Source: Mermis nigrescens (lineage: Eukaryota; Nematoda; Enoplea; Mermithida; Mermithidae). Taken from it: a DNA stretch of 64,000 nt. The notes beneath the pieces are model-generated. The model had not been told where the DNA came from, did not search any database, and saw only the letters and a list, made by a program, of their open reading frames with translations. The position numbers and the translations under genes were made by a program. The DNA lies in assembly GCA_036768485.1 (NCBI GenBank), contig JAVLUZ010000151.1, positions 3,729,330 through 3,793,329 of the forward strand, given 5' to 3'. Shown piece after piece: positions 41,141 through 64,000 of this stretch (position 1 is the stretch's first letter; every line of letters starts with the position of its first letter).

Positions 41141-41159
41141 TTTCAAAAGTGTGTGCTCA

Positions 41160-41250
41160 CTGTAGATTGGGGTGCATTTCCGCCACATAGGTCACTTCCG
41201 CCGCAGAGTTCACTTCCGCCGCATAGTACGTACAGTTCCGTCGCATATTA
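41160..41250. repeat. Short tandem array, unit CACTTCCGCCGCATAG
   Basis: Four to five variants of ttccgccgcatag occur in 90 bp, just beyond the LINE's truncated 5' end. It resembles the array ends of the foldback-like elements but no inverted partner is seen in the window. Confidence 0.6.
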
Positions 41251-41869
41251 CGGAATAATTGCTATATACGCTACGATTTGCCAAAGTGAGTGGGGCGGAC
41301 CCAACATAAAATGATCTTATTTCTTGTAAACTTCGCTGAGATAGCCGGTAAAAATTGCATTTTCCTACATTTTTCAACACAAGGTCATTAAATAGGACTT
41401 CTCAATAATTTACTACCATATTGGCTGTAAAAGTGTCATCTTTAGCCACATTTAAGGTATGCGAACCACCTACATTTTTAAGACTTTCTTACATAAAAAT
41501 GCAATTTTCTCCTTAGGCAAATTCGTACTAGCTTCAATACTCGTACATTTAGTCTCACCAATACGAATATATACGGGGGTTCAGTCACATTCCACTTATA
41601 CTCATACTTTTCTGTGCTCTATGTGTGATTGTATCTGTTGAAAAGAATTTATAAAATCAGGTGCATGGAAGTGCTCATTCGTCTTAAATGATAACACTAT
41701 GCAACAAAAAATGAACTATTATTAAGACAATTATTCGATGACTTATAAAACATCGTTTTCAATTAATATGAGCAAACTGATTCGCGTTGTCAGTGTAAAT
41801 GTAGAGGCCCGTTATCTACTAGAGCGATACGGACGCGCCTAACATTACCTTTGGGACTTACGTAGATAC

Positions 41870-41996
41870 CCAAGCTGCTCTTAGCGCTGGTCAGATTCGC
41901 GTTATCGCAAGGCGATTTCGAATCAGTTGACCCTTGTAGACCTACGGCTTCGATTCCCTCGGTCCTAATATTTCTTGACCGAAACCTCACGGGCAA
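41870..41996 (-). CDS. Candidate exon of unidentified gene
   Basis: A locally G/C-rich open frame on the minus strand reads RTEGIEAVGLQGSTDSKSPC and NLTSAKSSLGIY and meets a perfect donor atctac|gtaagt at about 41869. The frame also stays open past the donor. No family recognised; the 5' boundary is not clear. Chance or an old transposon fragment are alternatives. Confidence 0.22.
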
Positions 41997-42289
41997 TCTC
42001 AGCAGCTACGCCCTAATTCCTTAATGTACCTACCTAAAACCCCAAAATACTCCGCGAGGTCAGTTGACCTATCTCAACCCAACTCAAGTTGATAAATTAA
42101 CTTATTTTCAACCAATAATCGCTGTCTTGAAATGTTTTTGGTTCGCAACGTGTATAGCAATATGAAATTTGAAAACAACACCAACGAGCTCTCAACTGAT
42201 CAGTCATTATAAATTATTAAATAAGTTTCTAGCTAATTTTTGGGTTGATAAAAGAATATAGAATTTTGGCGAAAGAAATGATCAAAAGT

Positions 42290-42384
42290 TATTTACCCTT
42301 TCCACTCCAACAAAAATCCAAGATATCTTCGTCGATGGCAGCCGGCCTACCTCACCCTCGATATAATAAATCCCTGGTGGGTTT
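42290..42384 (-). CDS. Candidate exon of unidentified gene
   Basis: On the minus strand, aataaaattag is followed by NPPGIYYIEGEVGRLPSTKI and SWIFVGVE, then a possible donor aaag|ggtaaat. The composition is protein-like but matches no family I know. It has the same strand as the candidate at 41870. Confidence 0.2.
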
Positions 42385-42484
42385 TCTAATTTTATTACAG
42401 AATGTGCAGCCACGGCTAAAAGCCGGGAAACACAAAAATGACTAAACGTTAAAATGCACCAAACGACTAAATCGTCAAACACCA

Positions 42485-45400
42485 ACTAACTATCCCGTCA
42501 CGGGATGACTACAGTACATGACGTTAAGATAACAAATTATCATTAAGCTAAAATTACTTTTTAATAAATGGAATGTTCTAGAACTTTACAAGCGGTAACG
42601 TAAGTAAGACAATTGTAGCATATACATAATTCTATTTTATCGGACATGTATCTAATTGATTTTGTAATGAAAAATAGGGATTTAATGAGAACTGAAGGCA
42701 TAACCTCGAAGTCACACATCGCAAGGATGGCTGCACGAAAATGGTTATGTTATGTGTAAGTGTGTTGAAATTTTTTTTGATTTTTTATTTTATTTTTTTT
42801 ATTTTAAATTTTTTTTAAATAAATTCACGCGTGCTCAAAATTCAGTGAAATGTGAATGCACTCCTTTTGGGCTTGGTGTTCGTGGGTATGATTTATCCAA
42901 TAGGTGGATTCACGTATGGAATTCTCCACCCTGAAGCTGTTGTAAGATCTCCTAGTGTTGCTTCCCTCCGTGAAAAGTTGAAAAAAGTTGATCAAACGGG
43001 GTATTTGCTAGTGGGCGTGTTCTAAGTGTATAATTTATTCAGCCTGCGCGCCTACCTTCGTCTTTTGCACTAATCTCGTATAAATGTATTTTAATTAATT
43101 AATTTCTTGCTTTTAGAATATGTGATTTTGTATGATGATTCATGTCGAATGTTTATTTATAATTGTATTGCATTGTATATTAATGTTTCTTTTCTTATTG
43201 TGTTCTTTTTTGTGCGACGAAAATAAAATATTTGTATTATTGCATTAACTGTCGTAGTTACATTAGCATCAAATTTTTCGACAAAGAAAAGCTCATTAAA
43301 AAGTCAATTTTTAACAGTGAATGAGTGGTAAAATTTTGCCTTACCTCATTTATTGATTGAAGTTTACAGGATGATCCAGGAAGGAACTTATTATCCAACG
43401 CTGCATAATATGGCTTTATGACTATCAAATAGCTACCTAATAACTGAACCCAGATATCTAAGTCGGACATAATATTTTTAACTAAAAATTTTTTATCACA
43501 TTTTGTAGTCGGACATTTTATTTCTCACTAAAAAAACTTTTATTACATTTTGTTTAATCAAACGGAAACCCGTATAAGTTCTATGCTTCAAATGCTCATT
43601 ACTCTGCTCTAAAATGTACTTTGTGCAAACGAAACTTGCTGAGCTGCGATTATACATTTTGCTGAGCACGGCGATTCAAAATAAGAATAATTGATTTAAA
43701 TTGCAGAATGAAGGCGAGTTTAGGAATATTGGTAATTTCTGATAAACGCCTTCGTAAATCAAATTTTGATATTCATCTTACTCATCAGTTCTTTTTTGGA
43801 AAAGGATAGTGAAGCGACGTATTAGCAAAAGAGATTGGTTAAGCAAAAGGGCCAGCGAAGCGCCCCTTTCGCTAAGCATTGCTTACTATTTGCAAGACGA
43901 TAGACTATGATTGACGTTTGCGTAGTGTCACTTGTCGCATCTAATACACAGTCGGAGAAACGAGAAAGTCGGAGAATGGGAATGGTCGCTGAATCGGGAC
44001 AATCGTAATTCTACTTATCCAGAAAAAGTACTAGGCCATGTAAGGTGTCGTACTTACTGGAAACAAACATACGTAAGCTGCTAAAAAGCGAAATTGCAGC
44101 GAAAAGTGAAATTGCTTATTTATAGAGCATGTAAAATATTTTCCGAAGGCTGGCTTGGACCATTCATTGCAACTCTTCGCAGAAGTTAATTATTTCCTTT
44201 AAATTCTCGCTCGTCAAGATTATTGACAAAAATGAAGATTGAAATTTTTCCCAAGTCAGACCCGCATGTACATAAGTTTGTATGAGCGGAAGCTGGTAGC
44301 GATTTCATTACGTTCAGCTGCTCATTGTGGCATGTATGCCTATAATAACAGACAAGTCATTAGAAATTTCAGCCTCTTTTTTTGCGAGAATGTTTATATT
44401 ATTGAACATTACCTATATTAGATTTTGTTATCGAATGTCTATCGGCCTTGCTTATTCAAGCATTGTATCGCAAGACGTGATGTCGCGTTATTAAATCGGC
44501 AAAAGACGCCTGTTTAGGTGACATAAGCAGATACTAGCTTTTGTCCGATCATACACATAGTCTCAGCTGATACTGTCAGCTTAAAGAAATGTTTTTAGCT
44601 CACTTGGTATGCTATACGTACAAATGTTGCGCGCTTTTGTAGTTGCTGAACATTGCTAGTGCATGTGTAAAATCACTAAAGCAGCAAGTTGATTAATTTT
44701 AGCGACGTAAATTTCTAATAACTTACTGCTTTTGAGCCACATACATAATTTAGCAAATTAAGTCTCATAGACCGTAGCTAAATACATTTTGTAATAATCA
44801 AGGTGTGGTATAATGTTAGGTACTACCTCTGTTGCGAATGTCAGCTGCGTATGTAGGTAAGGAAACCTACCCGCTTTATACTTTTAAACAGTGATATGGT
44901 AAGGCGTATGTCAGTTAAATTAAGCATAGTGACATAATCGTTTAGCTGTAACTGAATAGCCTTGAAGTTAAATGCTGTTCAGTTTTAGATTCAGATAAAC
45001 GATGGCAATTTAAATTTTCTTTTAGCCATCGTGTACTTTTAATGAATTTTTATATTGATATAATCAAAATTTTGAAAGAATCTCACAGTAGACCAAATTA
45101 ATTTTTTAACATTTGAATTCTGCAAAAAAATTTTTTAAAGTCCAAAGGTTAATCGGCCCTTGTTCAACGTCTTTCGAACGTTCATTTTAAAACTATCTGT
45201 TATGTACTTGTCTTGTCTGTACTGGATAGTCCGTCAATTGAAGATAAGTTTTTTCTGAATTTTCTGCTGACTGAGTTGTTTTTGCGCCATAGCTATCCGT
45301 CATAAGTTATGCCTTATTTCATAAAATACTCGGATAGATACAATGATTAGTTAAACTGGCCGCAATATGCTTAAAAACTATAATAACTCAAAATTGTATT

Positions 45401-46267
45401 ACTTCATTTTAAGAACTGGAAAAAAGGCTTTTCGCCGTTTATGCCATATTATTCTTGCATTTTCCGTTAAAATCCTATCCCCGCTGTGTTTGAAGATCAA
45501 AATACACAAATTCCCACCTTTATGCTTGATCGAATTGCGCTCGAGATTTAATAAGTTCACTTTTTCAAACGAATTTTGACAAAAATTAGTGGTTCAGGTC
45601 AATTCTATTCTTTTTCGTTGGTATAATAACTGTTTGCCATTGCCTTGCCAACTCTTTCTTCAGTAAATTTCCACCGAGTACATGCATTTCATATTTCTAC
45701 CTATCTGAAAAGCATTGTATTATTTAAATTAAATAATTCTCAGGAACAACCCATTTTCCGGATATGCATTATTAAGTTTTATACTATCGTGTACTATTAT
45801 TATATGCACTGTATGTCAGACTGATCATGTATGTATGTGACACATCCAATCATATACCAGTTTATGGCTAAAAATCATTACGTACACAAAGTTTATTCTT
45901 GAACTCAATCTATACATATAAACAACTTTTGGCCTGCGGCTTTTGCCGTTTGCCTAAGCACTACATCCCATTTTTATACTCAAAAGTAGGTATCTAATAA
46001 GCTTAGCATACTTCGGCGTAGTGAGTGAGTGAGTGTGTATGAAAAACTTGCGGAACAACTGTTGCGGATTAGCGTACGACTACAAATCATTGGCGTTTTA
46101 TCTGATTCCCAGCGTATGTAAATAAAAATTTGGCTGGTTTTCAACGACGCGCTACTACATCGAATTTATATTGATTTTATCGCTATTAGCTGCATCGTTG
46201 TTTCATTAGATTTTTCGACTGCTGTTATAGGGCGGATGAAAATTAAGTTCCCTCATTTTAAATTATC
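42485..46267. other. Innexin 5' flank, intergenic
   Basis: AT-rich, with no gene or repeat family that I can name. Open frames are short and unremarkable. Confidence 0.45.
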
Positions 46268-61918
<15,651 letters not shown>

Positions 61919-62394
61919 GTATAACTTCCGTTGCAGCTAACTTCCTTAATCAATCCATTTCATGTAAACACGTGGTTTGGGTTTCAGGCATTCTGTTGCT
62001 GAAAAAGTAAAAATTTAATGAAAAAAGTAAAACAAATTAATTTCAAAACAGAAATTGAGTAAAACTCATAAGAGAAATATGTTTTTATGGTATTTTTTCA
62101 TTTACATCATTGTGGTCGCGTAAGTTCGCTGAAGCTTGAGACTCCAAATAGCATTTCTGTCAGAAAGCCATTAGAGCTGGCTAATCTCCGAGTGGTTGCG
62201 CAGAATACTTGATTATTTAAAGAATTTTAAATATCGAATAGGAACGAGATGACTACTAATTACGAAAGCATCAAAGAATACTACGCGCCTGAGAATTTTT
62301 ATTGTTTTATTAATTGTCTGATAAACTTAACTTAAAAAATTTATTGAAAAAATGAAAAATTTACAAGTTTGAAAAACTCCCCACAGAGTGGGCA

Positions 62395-63505
62395 CGGTTA
62401 GCTCGACTCGACCATGAATAAGGGTTTACCTTAACCTTAATGGCCACCTTAACGCAACCATTAACTAATGGTCTCGCTAAGTTCGATTTCCACCTTAATT
62501 TTTTTCCACCCACGTTTTTAATGTCCAGCTTAAGACCGGTTGTTCGACTGAAGCCTTAACGCTCCCATTAAGCGTTTAATGGCTTATTTAAGGGAAACTG
62601 GATTGCTGGTTTTTACATTAATGACTTTAATGGTTTTGTTAAGGTTAATTCTTTGAGATAGGTCGGAATCTACCTTACTGATCTCATTATTTTTCACGTT
62701 TAAATAAGACACTTCTTTCAATTATTCATGTTTCAGTGATATGACGCATGCTCGCTGATCCGTAGTCTAATAAAGTCCTTAAATTTGAATTTTCGAATGA
62801 AAAAAATTTTCTAAAAAAGTTTAATGACAATAAATTTTCTACATATTTCATTCGAGAACGAAGTTTTTCCACTTGGCTTCATTTTTAGTTGAAGCCGAAC
62901 ATGCGCTAAAATCAAAATAGTATTTCTCTATTTTTATTTCTTTATTTTTCAATTTCCATATCTTCACAAGCAACCAACTATCTTTCACCCAGACTAATGA
63001 GCATTTTCATTTATTTCCCTAAATAAGTGTATCGCTGTCACTGCAATCCGTTATCAGGCAAATTCGAATCAGCACCAAAATTCAAGAAGTAAACGTTTGG
63101 AGTAACAGAAAATTCGAATTTTCAATGACTATGGTTCTCGGAGCTATATATCTACATACTTAACTAAAACAATCCTCGTGAATTACGTGTGTACCTTAAC
63201 TTAACCATTAGACTTCCCTTAACGCTGCCAATAGACTTCCCTAAACGCAGCCTTAAGGAGTTTTTGTAACGGTTTCTTTAATAGTACCCTTAAGCTTCCC
63301 TTAACAAGTGCTCGACCATTAATTAATGGTGAAGTCGAGCAATCCGATTTCTACGATCCTTAACAAAACCATTAGTTAAGGTTTTACCTGCTGGTTTCCT
63401 TATGGTTAGGTAAAGCGTTAGGTAAAGTTGAACGACATCATGACCATAAAGTCAATTTTTAATGGTTAGCCTTTATTATGGTGAAGTCGAGTAACCGGGC
63501 CCCTG
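62395..63505. mobile_element. Foldback-like element with array ends, unit CCTTAACCATTAA
   Basis: Left array 62390-62660 and right array 63190-63500 are made of variants of ccttaacgcaaccattaa. They are inverted, with outer ends ggttagctcgactcgaccat and its counterpart atggtgaagtcgagtaacc followed by gggcccc. The core is plain AT-rich DNA without coding capacity. Confidence 0.7.
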
Positions 63506-64000
63506 GCAAGGTTTCAGGCTTCAAATCACAAATCCCCACATCATCATGGGGGTCATGATGGTCACATAGACACCCATGATTAAATTTTTGAATTTTTTCG
63601 TTTTTCACGATGTTTTCCTGCCAATGAGTTAATCTCGATCAAAAACGTCAAAAATGGTATATTTTTGTCCATATAAATTTCTTGGCACTTCCTTGACCTC
63701 TGAAAATCTTTGGACTCCCAGATCTAGAATTCGCTTCCCATCTATGCCTATAACCAGGCATGGAATTGCGAGGTTTGGGGTTACCTAAGTATGAAAGTGG
63801 GAAATTCTCTGCGAAAAATAAGGCAGCAAGAAGATCAAAAAGCATAGAAATCAAATAATTTTTGCAAAAGTGCTTGAAACATACTAGAAATGGTAAATTA
63901 ACAAAGCTTTTGTACTATCTTTGTATTAATACCAGTTTTTGAGGCCATTTAGATTCAAAAAACCTCTCTAGTTACCTCCTTGACCGAACCCCACCGGCCG

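Overview
This is a piece of an animal nuclear genome: AT-rich, mostly non-coding, with small exons in long introns bounded mainly by GT-AG, and packed with small non-autonomous DNA transposons. Conserved protein families mark it as a protostome invertebrate (an innexin gene, a TRIM9/MADD-2 orthologue). I cannot tell nematode from arthropod or another phylum from the sequence alone. It is a draft scaffold: one gap of exactly 100 N lies at 38480-38579.

Three protein-coding genes can be reconstructed exon by exon with matching splice phases. (1) TRIM9/TRIM67-type E3 ligase, plus strand, nine exons from 534 to 16871. The RING and B-boxes lie upstream of the window. Coiled coil, COS box, fibronectin III and SPRY exons are present to the stop. 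(2) A complete five-exon gene on the minus strand, 32540 to 20676, encoding 465 residues: a low-complexity N-terminus with 23 consecutive glutamines and a GAPR-1-like CAP domain at the C-terminus. It converges on TRIM9. (3) An innexin, plus strand, four exons from the ATG at 46268 to 61918; the last part of the protein is not found and is probably beyond the window.

The rest is introns, intergenic DNA and repeats. Introns of TRIM9 at 3.5-9.4 kb hold three different elements whose inverted ends are themselves tandem arrays of short G/C-rich units. A fourth with comparable ends is the 1.6 kb hAT-like element at 50618-52235, and a fifth lies at 62395-63505. The large innexin intron carries a 3.3 kb near-perfect palindrome (52242-55567) with a head-to-head pair of open reading frames and a chain of hairpins at its centre, next to the hAT-like element. 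An inverted pair of another family (38580-39842 and 55661-58100; third copy at 24319) is filled with repeated TTTACAC/GTGTAAA motifs. A decayed LINE lies at 39975-41140. Many MITEs recur, and several families share a short hyphenated palindrome of the type GGCGCTTCGCGCC.

The observations most worth checking are two splice junctions (last TRIM9 intron, innexin exon 3-4) that appear to need a GA donor, the palindrome with its paired reading frames, and the group of unrelated elements sharing a tandem-array end architecture.
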